From Bacillota bacterium (GTDB lineage Bacteria; Bacillota; TC1), in NCBI GenBank assembly GCA_028683955.1, contig JAQUGR010000001.1, positions 310,001-374,000 on the forward strand: a DNA stretch of 64,000 bases, in the 5' to 3' direction. Positions 35,274 through 43,832 of this stretch are shown here, piece after piece; positions within the stretch are counted from its first letter, which is position 1, and each line of letters begins with the position of its first letter. Made by a program: the position numbers and the translations under genes. Under the pieces are notes generated by a model. It saw only the letters and a list, made by a program, of their open reading frames with translations, was not told the origin of the DNA and searched no databases.

Positions 35274-36375
35274 TTTTGTGGTAACTGGTGGGAAAACTGG
35301 TGGACATATATATCCAGCCTTAGCAATAGCAGAAATTTTAGAAAATGAATACAGCATAAAACCTTATTATATTGGTGCCAAAAATGGCATGGAATCTAAA
35401 ATTTTAGAAAATGAGAAGATTACATTTTTTGGTTTAAACTTTGCACCTTTAGTGGGTATTTCTGGATTAAAAAAAATTAAATCTATTCTTATAAATATAG
35501 GTGGATTCTTTTCAAGTCTTTCTTTACTCTTCAAATTAAAACCTAAATTAATTATAGGAACTGGTGGTTTTGTATCAGGACCTGTGTTAGCAGCTGCATT
35601 TGTCTTAAGAATTCCGATAATTATTCACGAACAAAATGTTGCACCAGGTTTTACTAATAAAATTTTATCAAGAATAAGTAAAGAAATATGGATTACATTT
35701 AATGAAAGTTCTAAATACTTTCCAAATAATAAAAGAAAAGTATTAACAGGAATGCCTCTAAGAAAAAACTTTCAGAAATTAATTAAAAAGGATTCTAAAA
35801 ATTATTTTGGAATTTCTGAAGGTGAAAAAGTTTTATTGATTGCCGGTGGTAGTCAAGGTTCTAAATTAATTAATGATGCTGTTAAAAAATTATACACGAA
35901 AATAACACAGGATTTAGATATGGTAATTATTCATATTACAGGATCCAGATTCTATGAAGAAATAATAAATAGTTTAAATGAAGAAGAAAGTAAATTAGTA
36001 AAATCAGGTAAGCTAATTATAAAAGATTATATTAGTGAGATGGAACAAGCTTTAAATGCTTCAGAAATTATTATTTCAAGAGCAGGTGCAAGTTTTATTT
36101 GTGAATTAGTAGCGACAAAAAGTTATAGTATATTAATTCCTATAAAAAAATCAGCCAGTAATCATCAATTGATGAATGCAAAAGCTATTGAAAAGTCTGG
36201 AATGGGTACAATTATTGAGGAAGATTATTTAACTTCAGAATTGTTATATTCTACTTTATCTTCATTAAAACCTTTCAGATTTGATAACATTATAAGTAAT
36301 AATGCAGGTATACTATATGGGGAAAACACTAAAGATATAATAAGAAAGGAATCAGGTAAGTATTTAAATGAATAA
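35254..36375 (+). CDS. murG: Lipid II synthase MurG
   Basis: MurG adds GlcNAc from UDP-GlcNAc to lipid I on the inner membrane face. The 373-residue GT-B enzyme has the N-terminal GGKTGGHIYPALAIAE loop, GTGGFVSGPVLAAA, HEQNVAPGFTNKIL, AGGSQGSKLIND and the acceptor-side ISRAGASFICELVA. It starts inside the ftsW end with an AGAGGAAA site and overlaps murC by 8 bases. Confidence 0.96.
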   Translation: MKIKSPNFVVTGGKTGGHIYPALAIAEILENEYSIKPYYIGAKNGMESKILENEKITFFGLNFAPLVGISGLKKIKSILINIGGFFSSLSLLFKLKPKLIIGTGGFVSGPVLAAAFVLRIPIIIHEQNVAPGFTNKILSRISKEIWITFNESSKYFPNNKRKVLTGMPLRKNFQKLIKKDSKNYFGISEGEKVLLIAGGSQGSKLINDAVKKLYTKITQDLDMVIIHITGSRFYEEIINSLNEEESKLVKSGKLIIKDYISEMEQALNASEIIISRAGASFICELVATKSYSILIPIKKSASNHQLMNAKAIEKSGMGTIIEEDYLTSELLYSTLSSLKPFRFDNIISNNAGILYGENTKDIIRKESGKYLNE

Positions 36376-37690
36376 TATACATTTTATAGGCATTGGTGGA
36401 ACAGGCATGAGTGGACTAGCCAAAATATGCATAGAAAAAGGATTGAATGTAACTGGGTCAGATTTAAAAAATTCTGAAACTATACAAAAATTAAGAATAT
36501 TAGGAGCTACTATAAAAATCGGACACGATAAATTACCTGAAGGAACTACACTAGTAGTTTTTTCAACTGCAGTGTCAGAAAATAATTCTGAGATAATAGA
36601 TGCTAAAAATAAAAATATACCATTATGGCATAGAAGTGACATTTTAAGATTTGTTTCTGATGATAAAATAGTATATGGAGTTGCTGGAGCACATGGAAAA
36701 ACTACAACTACAACAATGTTGGCTGAAATATTTGTTAGAGGAGAAAGAAATCCTAGTATAGCAGCAGGTGGAAAACTTGTTTTTGAAGGAGCTAATGGTA
36801 AATATGATTCAAAAGGAGATATATTTTTAGCTGAACTTGACGAAAGTGACGGTTCATTCTTGAAAATAAAAGTTGATACAGCAATCATTACCAATATTGA
36901 TGACGATCATCTTGATTACTATACTACTAAAGATAATATAGATAAAGCTTTTGCAGAATTTATTGAAAATGTTGAAGGCAAACTTATTGTAAATGGTCAT
37001 GATAAAACTATAATGAGATTACTTAGTGGCAAATCCAATGTAATTACTTTTGGATTTAAGGATTGTGATTACACAATGGATGAAGTTCATGTTCAAAATT
37101 ATAGAAATACAGCAAAAGCCTATTATAAGGGGCAATATATTGGTACAATAAATATACCCTTACCTGGAAATCATAATTTGCAAAATGCTCTTGGTGCAAT
37201 AGCTCTTGCCAGAGATAAAAAAATTGCTGATGATGTTATATTTAAAGCATTATCTACATTCCAAGGTGTTGGTAGAAGATTTGAAATAATTGGACAAAAA
37301 AAAGGCAGAACTATTGTAGATGATTATGCACATCATCCAAAAGAAATAGAAGCTTTATTAAGTGGCGCAAAGTCTTTCGGTTATAAAAGAGTAATATGTA
37401 TATTTCAACCGCATAGATATACTAGAACTAAGCAACTTTACAATGATTTTGTTAAAGTTCTGAAAAATTCAGATATCTGTATTGTGAATACAATTTATAG
37501 TGCTGGTGAAAAAGTTATTGAGGGGATAAACAGTCAGAACCTTGCTAAAGATATTGGCGGAATTTATATAGAAAATTTTAATGATATTGTGGACTATATA
37601 TTAGAAAATAGTAATGAAGAAGATTTGATATTAACCATTGGTGCAGGTGATATTTGTGAAGTTGGAGAAATGATATTAAAGTCTTTATAG
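36368..37690 (+). CDS. murC: UDP-MurNAc--L-alanine ligase
   Basis: MurC adds the first amino acid, L-Ala, to UDP-MurNAc. The 440-residue protein starts with HFIGIGGTGMSGLAKI, has the ATP loop GVAGAHGKTTTTTM, AELDESDGSFL, TNIDDDHLDYY, and VDDYAHHPKEIEA. Its position after murG and before murB keeps the precursor genes together. The start lies in the murG 3' end. Confidence 0.97.
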   Translation: MNNIHFIGIGGTGMSGLAKICIEKGLNVTGSDLKNSETIQKLRILGATIKIGHDKLPEGTTLVVFSTAVSENNSEIIDAKNKNIPLWHRSDILRFVSDDKIVYGVAGAHGKTTTTTMLAEIFVRGERNPSIAAGGKLVFEGANGKYDSKGDIFLAELDESDGSFLKIKVDTAIITNIDDDHLDYYTTKDNIDKAFAEFIENVEGKLIVNGHDKTIMRLLSGKSNVITFGFKDCDYTMDEVHVQNYRNTAKAYYKGQYIGTINIPLPGNHNLQNALGAIALARDKKIADDVIFKALSTFQGVGRRFEIIGQKKGRTIVDDYAHHPKEIEALLSGAKSFGYKRVICIFQPHRYTRTKQLYNDFVKVLKNSDICIVNTIYSAGEKVIEGINSQNLAKDIGGIYIENFNDIVDYILENSNEEDLILTIGAGDICEVGEMILKSL

Positions 37691-37702
37691 GAGAATATAT
37701 AA

Positions 37703-38614
37703 TTGGAAAGTTCTTTTGAAGGTATAAAAGAAATTTATAATGGTTTAATTGAAAATGATTATGACATAAGTAGTCTAATGTCCTGGAAAATTGGTGGTAA
37801 AGTTAGATGTATTGTTTTTCCAGAAGAAGAAAGTCAAATTATTAATCTTATTAACTATATAAATAATAATAATATTCCTTATTATATTATTGGCAAAGGG
37901 TCAAATATACTTTTTGGTAATAGTTATTATAATGGACTAATAATATATTTAGGGAAGAAATTTAATTCATATAAATTACAAGAATTGCCCGATGGTTCTT
38001 TAATTACTTGTTCTAGTGGAATCTCATTAGCCGAGTTAGGTAAAATTGCCAAAGATAATTTGCTGACTGGCTTTGAATTTTTAAGTTTTATACCAGGTTC
38101 TATTGGTGGAGCTATAATAACAAATGCCGAAGCACATAAACAATCTATTGGAGCAAACATTATTAGTGTTAAAGTTTTTGAAAATGGTATAATAAAAAAA
38201 TATACAAATGAAATGTGTGAATTTAATTATCGAACTTCCATATTTGAAAATATTCATAATCTTGTAATTTTATCAGTCGAATTAATGCTTAATAAAAGTT
38301 CTTTAAAAGAGATTACAAATAAAATGCAAATGGCTAAAGAATATAGATTAAATAAACAACCTAAAAAACCTAGCGCAGGAAGTGTCTTTAAAAATCCAAA
38401 TCAAACTGCTGCAGGAAAAATCATTGATGATATAGGTCTGAAAGGATTACAGAAAGGTGATGCAAGAATTTCTGAAATTCATGGTAATTTTATCTTAAAT
38501 GAGAACAAAGCAACCAGTGAAGATGTTATATATTTGATAAATACTATTAGAGACAGAGTTAAACAGATATATGATTTGGATCTAAAGTTAGAAATTAAAT
38601 TATTTAATTTATAG
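37703..38614 (+). CDS. murB: UDP-N-acetylenolpyruvoylglucosamine reductase
   Basis: MurB reduces enolpyruvyl-UDP-GlcNAc to UDP-MurNAc with FAD and NADPH. The 303-residue protein is the short (type II) Gram-positive form: an FAD-binding region with IIGKGSNILF, SLAELGKIAKDN, FIPGSIGGAIITNAEAH and the substrate-side FNYRTSIF, then AGSVFKNP and GLKGLQKGDARISEIHGNFILN. The start is TTG at 37703 with GGAG near 37689. It ends just before a promoter for ftsQ-ftsZ. Confidence 0.96.
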   Translation: MESSFEGIKEIYNGLIENDYDISSLMSWKIGGKVRCIVFPEEESQIINLINYINNNNIPYYIIGKGSNILFGNSYYNGLIIYLGKKFNSYKLQELPDGSLITCSSGISLAELGKIAKDNLLTGFEFLSFIPGSIGGAIITNAEAHKQSIGANIISVKVFENGIIKKYTNEMCEFNYRTSIFENIHNLVILSVELMLNKSSLKEITNKMQMAKEYRLNKQPKKPSAGSVFKNPNQTAAGKIIDDIGLKGLQKGDARISEIHGNFILNENKATSEDVIYLINTIRDRVKQIYDLDLKLEIKLFNL

Positions 38615-38616
38615 GT

Positions 38617-38645
38617 TTGCTTATTTAACTTATAATTGCTATAAT
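38617..38645 (+). promoter_or_regulatory. Internal promoter for ftsQ-ftsZ
   Basis: TTGCTT (38617-38622), a 17-base spacer and TATAAT (38640-38645) preceded by an extended TG (TGCTATAAT). It matches the rpsB promoter in both boxes, spacer length and the five bases before the -10. It starts 3 bases after the murB stop and would give division genes expression independent of MraZ. Confidence 0.75.
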
Positions 38646-38677
38646 TACACTATATGTAGTAATATGGGGGGATAGTA

Positions 38678-39457
38678 ATTAAAAGAAATCAACAAGATGA
38701 GGAAAACAATGAGAAAAAATCTTCTATCTTACAAAAAATAAAAAAATCGTTTCTTATGGTAATACTATTAACAACTTTAGGCTCATTATTGTATTTTGCT
38801 TTTTTTTCAAGTTATTTTAATATAGAAATTATTGAAGTAAAAGGCGTGTATTCCTTGGAACCAAGTTTGGTAGAAGAAATTGCTGATGTTAAGTTTGGCT
38901 CTAATTTATTTCTTCAAAATAATTGGTCTAAAGAAAATGCTATAAAAAAAGAATATTCAATAATAGATAATGTGAAAATAAAACAAGAACTACCTAACAA
39001 GGTGATTATAGAAATAACTGAAAAAAAACCTGAACTCGTACTGTTAAATAATGATAACTATGTATTTTTAGATAGTAAGGGTGAAGTTTTAAATATAAAT
39101 GATAAATTAAACCAAAGTACAGCTCCAATTCTTACTGGTATTGAATTGCTTGGAACAATTAAAGAAGGGCAAGTTTTAGTAAAAAAAGAGATAAGAGCAG
39201 CGCTTCAATTTATTGTTAAAGTACCTGAGGACAAACAATATCTTATAAAGGAAATAAGAGTAGATGATTATGGAGTAGCCATTTATCCTACTGGGAGCTA
39301 TAAGGTTATGGTTGGCGAAAATAGTGATGTCCTCAAAAAAATTAGAACTTTAGAGACATTGTTAAGAGACAGTGCACTCTTAGGAAATACAATATACTAT
39401 ATTGACATTTCAAATCCAGATAAAATTATTTTAAAAACCAAGGAGGGTATCTCGTGA
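38678..39457 (+). CDS. ftsQ: Cell division protein FtsQ/DivIB, probable ATT start
   Basis: FtsQ/DivIB is a bitopic divisome protein. The product has a polar cytoplasmic head, one membrane segment ([17 protein letters not shown]), then a POTRA domain ([26 protein letters not shown]) and a beta domain. The only ordinary start, ATG 38756, lies at the beginning of the membrane segment, lacks a ribosome site and removes the head. The frame is open back to 38663 with no ATG, GTG or TTG. GGGGGG at 38666-38671 sits 6 bases before ATT 38678, the same spacing as before murE, and gives a 259-residue protein close to the family size (~263). It overlaps ftsZ by 4 bases. Confidence 0.85.
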   Translation: MKRNQQDEENNEKKSSILQKIKKSFLMVILLTTLGSLLYFAFFSSYFNIEIIEVKGVYSLEPSLVEEIADVKFGSNLFLQNNWSKENAIKKEYSIIDNVKIKQELPNKVIIEITEKKPELVLLNNDNYVFLDSKGEVLNINDKLNQSTAPILTGIELLGTIKEGQVLVKKEIRAALQFIVKVPEDKQYLIKEIRVDDYGVAIYPTGSYKVMVGENSDVLKKIRTLETLLRDSALLGNTIYYIDISNPDKIILKTKEGIS

Positions 39458-40551
39458 TTGAATTTGAAGATGCGAATTTTAACAACTCAGCAAGTATTAA
39501 GGTAGTAGGAATAGGTGGCGGTGGTAACAATGCCATCAATAGAATGATTGAAGCTGGTCTGCAAGGGGTAGACTTCATATCTATCAATACTGACGCTCAA
39601 TCATTACAAAGCTCATTGGCAAACAAAAAAATACAAATTGGTAATAAGTTAACCAAAGGACTAGGCGCTGGAGCTAACCCTGAAATTGGTAAAGCAGCAG
39701 CAGATGAGAGTAAAGAAGAATTGTACAAACTATTACAAGGAACTGATATGATTTTCATTACTGCTGGTATGGGTGGTGGTACTGGTACCGGAGCAGCACC
39801 AGTAGTAGCACAAATAGCTCGAGAAGTGGGTGCATTAACCATAGGTGTAGTAACTAAACCATTTTCCTTTGAAGGTAAAAAAAGAGAAGCGGCTGCAAGA
39901 GATGGTATAGAAAAACTTTCACAATACGTTGACAGTTTGATTATTGTGCAAAATGATAAATTATTAGAATTAGCTGATAAAAGAACACCAATGTTGCAAG
40001 CTTTTAAAATGGCTGATGATATATTAAGACAAGGTGTACAGAGTATATCTGACTTAATTGTTATGCCTGCCCTTATTAATTTAGACTTCGCTGATGTAAG
40101 AACTATAATGTCAGAGAATGGTGCTGCTTTAATGGGTATAGGAAGATCAACTGGAGAAAACAGGGCTCAAGAAGCTGCTATTGCTTCAATATCAAGTGCT
40201 TTACTTGATACAAGCATTGATGGCGCTAAAGGTGTATTGTTGAATATTACTGGTGGCAATGATTTGACTCTTTATGAAGTTAATGAAATTGCAACAATTG
40301 TTACTGAAGCTTGTGATGCAGACGTTAATGTTATATTTGGAGCATCAATTGATCCTTCTATTGAAGATGAGGTTTCTGTAACAGTTATAGCAACAGGTTT
40401 TGAAGGTGAATTTTCTAGTATTAAAAGCAGACAGAAAAAGACAAAAAAAGAATTAGAAGAAGTGAAAGCAGCACAAGAATCTAATAAAGATGAAGAAAAA
40501 GACAAAGAAAGTTTGGACATAGTTTTTACTATTCCTAAATTTCTTGAATAA
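39454..40551 (+). CDS. ftsZ: Cell division protein FtsZ
   Basis: FtsZ is the tubulin-like GTPase of the division ring. The 365-residue protein has the nucleotide-binding GGGGNN (21-26), the tubulin signature GGGTGTG at 107-113, the T7 loop NLDFADVR, a variable charged linker and the C-terminal binding peptide [10 protein letters not shown] that recruits SepF, FtsA and other partners. The start is GTG at 39454 with AGGAGGG 6-7 bases upstream, overlapping the ftsQ stop. No ftsA precedes it. Confidence 0.98.
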   Translation: MIEFEDANFNNSASIKVVGIGGGGNNAINRMIEAGLQGVDFISINTDAQSLQSSLANKKIQIGNKLTKGLGAGANPEIGKAAADESKEELYKLLQGTDMIFITAGMGGGTGTGAAPVVAQIAREVGALTIGVVTKPFSFEGKKREAAARDGIEKLSQYVDSLIIVQNDKLLELADKRTPMLQAFKMADDILRQGVQSISDLIVMPALINLDFADVRTIMSENGAALMGIGRSTGENRAQEAAIASISSALLDTSIDGAKGVLLNITGGNDLTLYEVNEIATIVTEACDADVNVIFGASIDPSIEDEVSVTVIATGFEGEFSSIKSRQKKTKKELEEVKAAQESNKDEEKDKESLDIVFTIPKFLE

Positions 40552-40562
40552 GAGTTAGAGTT

Positions 40563-41039
40563 ATGCGTTGTGTGTATTGTAACAGTCCAGATTCAAAAGT
40601 TCTCGATTCTAGACCTGTTGAAGACGGAAATGGAATAAGACGAAGAAGAGAATGTATAGTGTGTAAAAAAAGGTTTACTACTTATGAAAAAGCTGAACAA
40701 GCACCTATAATTGTAATAAAAAAGAATGGTAAAAGAGATTTATTTGATAAAGATAAATTGTTGAGAGGCATTCTTAAATCATGCCAAAAAACTAATGTAG
40801 GTTTTGAAGCTATAGAAAAAATGGTTGATGAAATTGAACGAGATTTGCATAATGTTGGTGAAAAAGAAATCAAAAGTGAATTAATTGGGCAAATGGTTAT
40901 GAATCATCTTCAAAAACTAGATCCTGTTGCGTATGTACGTTTTGCATCAGTGTATAGAGAATTTAAAGATGTTGAAACTTTTAGAGAAGAAATCGAAAGT
41001 TTATTAAATACCAATAATAAAAAAAATAGCCGCTCATAG
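40563..41039 (+). CDS. nrdR: Ribonucleotide reductase repressor NrdR
   Basis: NrdR represses ribonucleotide reductase genes in response to ATP/dATP. The 158-residue protein has an N-terminal zinc ribbon (C3, C6, C31, C34; RCVYCNSPDSKVLDSRP) and an ATP-cone domain (about 46-136, IVIKKNGKRDLFDKDKLLRGI). No nrd genes are in the window, and I saw no clear NrdR box pair. The 3' end overlaps a hairpin whose loop contains the stop codon. Confidence 0.97.
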   Translation: MRCVYCNSPDSKVLDSRPVEDGNGIRRRRECIVCKKRFTTYEKAEQAPIIVIKKNGKRDLFDKDKLLRGILKSCQKTNVGFEAIEKMVDEIERDLHNVGEKEIKSELIGQMVMNHLQKLDPVAYVRFASVYREFKDVETFREEIESLLNTNNKKNSRS

Positions 41040-41053
41040 AGCGGCTATTTTAA
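41022..41053 (+). terminator. Hairpin overlapping the nrdR stop codon
   Basis: AAATAGCCGCTC (41024-41035) pairs perfectly with GAGCGGCTATTT (41039-41050); the 3-base loop holds the first two bases of the nrdR TAG. Only four T follow before the pgeF ribosome site (AAGGAG), so it may act as a partial terminator or as an mRNA 3'-end stabiliser. Confidence 0.65.
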
Positions 41054-41062
41054 GGAGATATC

Positions 41063-41830
41063 ATGGATATTGTTTTATACGAAAACAAAAGGATGCTAAT
41101 AAGTAGCAAACTTCAAAATATTGATTTCATAAAGCATATATTTGCTACTAGAGACTTTGGTAATCAAGGTCTGCATGTAGGTGATGATAAAAATGATGTT
41201 TTAAAAAATAGAATGATCCTAGCAAATAGTATAGGTGTAAACTATGAAGATTTAATTTCAGTCCAACAAGTCCATGGAGATAAAGTAAAAACCATAACAT
41301 TAGATGATTTGGGAAAAGGTGCAATAAATTATGATGATAGCTTAAAAGGATATGATGCTTTAATTACTAATATACCAAAATTACCACTTTTTGCATTTTA
41401 TGCAGATTGTGTTCCTATATTTATAGTTGATCCAGTAAAAAAAGCAATCGGTATTGTTCATTCAGGTTGGAAAGGAACTTTATTAAATATTTCAGGTAAT
41501 GTTATAGATAACATGATAAAAGAGTACAAATCTGAACCAAAAGATCTAATAGCTATAATAGGCCCCCATATTCAAAGTTGCTGTTATGAAGTAAGTGATG
41601 AGATAATAAATCTATTTAATAGTGCTGGTTATAATATAGTTAATCAAATTATTAAAAATAGACTTGATTTAGGATTGATTGTAAAAAATCAATTAATAAA
41701 AAAAGGATTAAAGAATATTGAATTAGATAATCATTGTACTGGTTGTGATTTGAATTTATTTTTTTCACATAGAAAAGAAAATGGACAAACTGGGAGAATG
41801 GCTGGTATTATTATGATAAAAGGAGATTAA
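41063..41830 (+). CDS. pgeF: Multicopper-oxidase-like (LACC1/YfiH, PgeF) protein
   Basis: This 255-residue protein belongs to the DUF152/YfiH family, members of which act as purine nucleoside phosphorylases/adenosine deaminases, and which in E. coli edits peptidoglycan precursors. The zinc ligands are visible: QQVHGDKV (His), YADCVPI (Cys) and IVHSGWKGT (His), with HCTGCDLNLFFSHR near the end. It lies 23 bases after nrdR and abuts yggS, the common arrangement upstream of sepF. Its substrate here is not proven. Confidence 0.93.
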   Translation: MDIVLYENKRMLISSKLQNIDFIKHIFATRDFGNQGLHVGDDKNDVLKNRMILANSIGVNYEDLISVQQVHGDKVKTITLDDLGKGAINYDDSLKGYDALITNIPKLPLFAFYADCVPIFIVDPVKKAIGIVHSGWKGTLLNISGNVIDNMIKEYKSEPKDLIAIIGPHIQSCCYEVSDEIINLFNSAGYNIVNQIIKNRLDLGLIVKNQLIKKGLKNIELDNHCTGCDLNLFFSHRKENGQTGRMAGIIMIKGD

Positions 41831-42514
41831 ATGGATAATTTGAAAAATAATTTACAAATGATTAAAAATGATATTAAAGAAGCTTTAGCACAAGCTGGCA
41901 GAAAAGATGATGTCTTATTAGTTGGTGTTACAAAAACATTTCCAGTTGATGTGATAGAGGATAGTATTGAACATGATATTTTAGATGTTGGTGAAAATAA
42001 AGCACAAGAATTTATTGGAAAATATGATATAATAAAAGATAGAGTAAATTGGCACTTTATTGGACACTTGCAAAAAAACAAGGTTAAATATCTAGTAGGT
42101 AAAGTTAAGCTCATACATTCTGTTGATAGTATTGATTTAGCTAAAGAAATTTCTAAAAGAAGTGAAAAAATAGGGATTGTACAAGATATTTTGATAGAAG
42201 TTAATATATCTGGTGAAGAGAGTAAATTTGGAATTACAAAGGATAATATTAAAGATTTACTAATTAATATTTCGAATTTTAAAGGTGTTAGGGTAAGAGG
42301 ATTAATGACAATGGCACCAAATGCAGATGATGAGTTATTAGTTAGAAATGTTTTTAAAAACCTTAGATTATTGAAAGAGGATATTTCCCATATGAATATT
42401 TCTAATATCTATATGGATTATCTTTCAATGGGAATGAGTCAAGACTACAAATTAGCAATCTTAGAAGGTGCTAATATTATAAGAGTAGGTTCCTTGTTAT
42501 ATGGAAAGAGATAA
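41831..42514 (+). CDS. PLP homeostasis protein (YggS/PipY family)
   Basis: A 227-residue single-domain TIM-barrel protein that binds pyridoxal phosphate without known catalysis and buffers PLP levels. The PLP lysine is in VGVTKTFPVD. DVGENKAQEFIGKY, WHFIGHLQKNKVKYL, VNISGEESKFGI and DYLSMGMSQDYKLAI are all diagnostic. It starts directly after pgeF with an AAAGGAG site inside that gene's 3' end. It is conserved upstream of sepF in Gram-positives. Confidence 0.96.
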   Translation: MDNLKNNLQMIKNDIKEALAQAGRKDDVLLVGVTKTFPVDVIEDSIEHDILDVGENKAQEFIGKYDIIKDRVNWHFIGHLQKNKVKYLVGKVKLIHSVDSIDLAKEISKRSEKIGIVQDILIEVNISGEESKFGITKDNIKDLLINISNFKGVRVRGLMTMAPNADDELLVRNVFKNLRLLKEDISHMNISNIYMDYLSMGMSQDYKLAILEGANIIRVGSLLYGKR

Positions 42515-42528
42515 TAGGAGGGGTTAAA

Positions 42529-42999
42529 ATGATAGAAAGAATTAAAGGTTATTTTTCTAAAGATGAAGAGTATGAAGATGGAGATTATGAGGAGTATGAA
42601 GAAGAAGATGATGACTCTGAAGATGATTATGATTACGATGATGAACCTGAAAAAAGCGAAGATCTAGGTGGTTTTGGCGATGATCTTTTTAAAAAGGATA
42701 ATAAAAAGAAATTGTCTGTAGTTTTAATGAGCCCAGATACTTTTAACGATTCAATAAGGATATCAGATGAATTAAAGAGGAATAAGATGGTTATTGTAAA
42801 TCTTGAAGATATTGATTTTGAAGAAGCTAGAAAAATAGTAGATTTTGTTAGTGGAACAGTTTATGCTTTAGGCGGTTCAATTAATAAGATTAGCAGTAAA
42901 ATTGTTGCTTTTTCACCAATATTTGTAGATGTTCAAAATACTATAACAGTTAGAAGAAAAGATAAAGGTATGGATATACCGAATTTTAGAAAAATTTAG
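42529..42999 (+). CDS. sepF: Cell division protein SepF
   Basis: SepF binds the FtsZ C-terminal peptide and the membrane, and aligns or tethers the Z-ring. The 156-residue protein has an N-terminal amphipathic membrane-binding helix (MIERIKGYFSK), an unusually acidic linker (about 12-45, mostly D, E and Y) and the globular domain with VVLMSPDTFNDSIRISDELKRNK and the VDFVSGTVYALGG core. With no ftsA in the cluster, SepF may be the main tether here (inference). AGGAGGGG precedes the ATG. Confidence 0.96.
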   Translation: MIERIKGYFSKDEEYEDGDYEEYEEEDDDSEDDYDYDDEPEKSEDLGGFGDDLFKKDNKKKLSVVLMSPDTFNDSIRISDELKRNKMVIVNLEDIDFEEARKIVDFVSGTVYALGGSINKISSKIVAFSPIFVDVQNTITVRRKDKGMDIPNFRKI

Positions 43000-43011
43000 T
43001 GAGGTGTTGAT

Positions 43012-43815
43012 TTGAATATTGGATTTATTGGCTCAGGTAATATGTCTGAAGCTATAATTTCAGGTATGATTGCCAAAGGATTTCAGGTGAAAAATCTTTA
43101 TATTCTTGATGTTAATAAAGACAGAATTGATTATATGACAAATCGTTACAAGGTTCATTCACCAAATGCTGAAGTTTTTTTTAGTAAATCTGAAGTTCTA
43201 ATTATTGCTGTTAAACCTCAAGTTATATCTAATGTTCTATTATCTTATAAAAAATTTATTAAAAAAGAACATTTGTTAATATCAATTGCAGCGGGAATAA
43301 CAATTGAAAATATTGCAGAATTAACTGGTATAGATAAAATAATTAGAGTTATGCCTAATACACCAGCTTTAATTTCAATGGGTATATCTGCGATTACGTT
43401 TAGAAGTCAAGAAATTAAAGAGCATGAAAAACAAATAGTTGAAAAAATAATGGGATCGATTGGTGAATATGTTTGGGTTGATGAACAAAATATGAATGGA
43501 GTTACTGCTTTAAGTGGTAGTGGACCAGCATACATCTACAGATTTATTGAAGCTTTAATTGATGGTGGTATTCAGGTTGGACTTTCTAGAGAATTATCTA
43601 GAAAATTAGTTATAGAAACTGTAATTGGAAGTACTATGTTATTAAAACAAACAAATAAAAGTCCAAAAGAATTAGAAAGCCAGGTTACATCACCTGGAGG
43701 AACGACTGTTCACGGCTTAGATGAGATGGAGAAAAATAATTTTTCCCCATCAGTTATAGAAGGCGTTAAATCAGCATATTTAAGAGCTATAGAATTGGGT
43801 AATGAAAATAAATAA
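43012..43815 (+). CDS. proC: Pyrroline-5-carboxylate reductase
   Basis: ProC makes proline by reducing pyrroline-5-carboxylate with NAD(P)H. The 267-residue protein has the N-terminal Rossmann motif GFIGSGNMSEAIISG, VKPQVI, RVMPNTPALI, and the C-terminal ALSGSGPAYIYRFIEALIDGG with VTSPGGTTVHGL. The start is TTG at 43012 with GAGGTG. It occupies the slot between sepF and divIVA where Firmicutes normally carry ylmG and ylmH. Confidence 0.96.
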   Translation: MNIGFIGSGNMSEAIISGMIAKGFQVKNLYILDVNKDRIDYMTNRYKVHSPNAEVFFSKSEVLIIAVKPQVISNVLLSYKKFIKKEHLLISIAAGITIENIAELTGIDKIIRVMPNTPALISMGISAITFRSQEIKEHEKQIVEKIMGSIGEYVWVDEQNMNGVTALSGSGPAYIYRFIEALIDGGIQVGLSRELSRKLVIETVIGSTMLLKQTNKSPKELESQVTSPGGTTVHGLDEMEKNNFSPSVIEGVKSAYLRAIELGNENK

Positions 43816-43832
43816 TTGTTTGGAGGATAGAC

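Noticed and set aside
36364-36894. 176-codon minus-strand frame inside murC
   Set aside because: It is a mirror of the murC coding sequence; composition and context give no support for a real gene.
38664-38680. Frameshift in the G-run before ftsQ that would put ATG 38664 in frame
   Set aside because: It would need an extra G and would use the likely ribosome site as coding sequence; an ATT start explains the data with no error, though reads should be checked.
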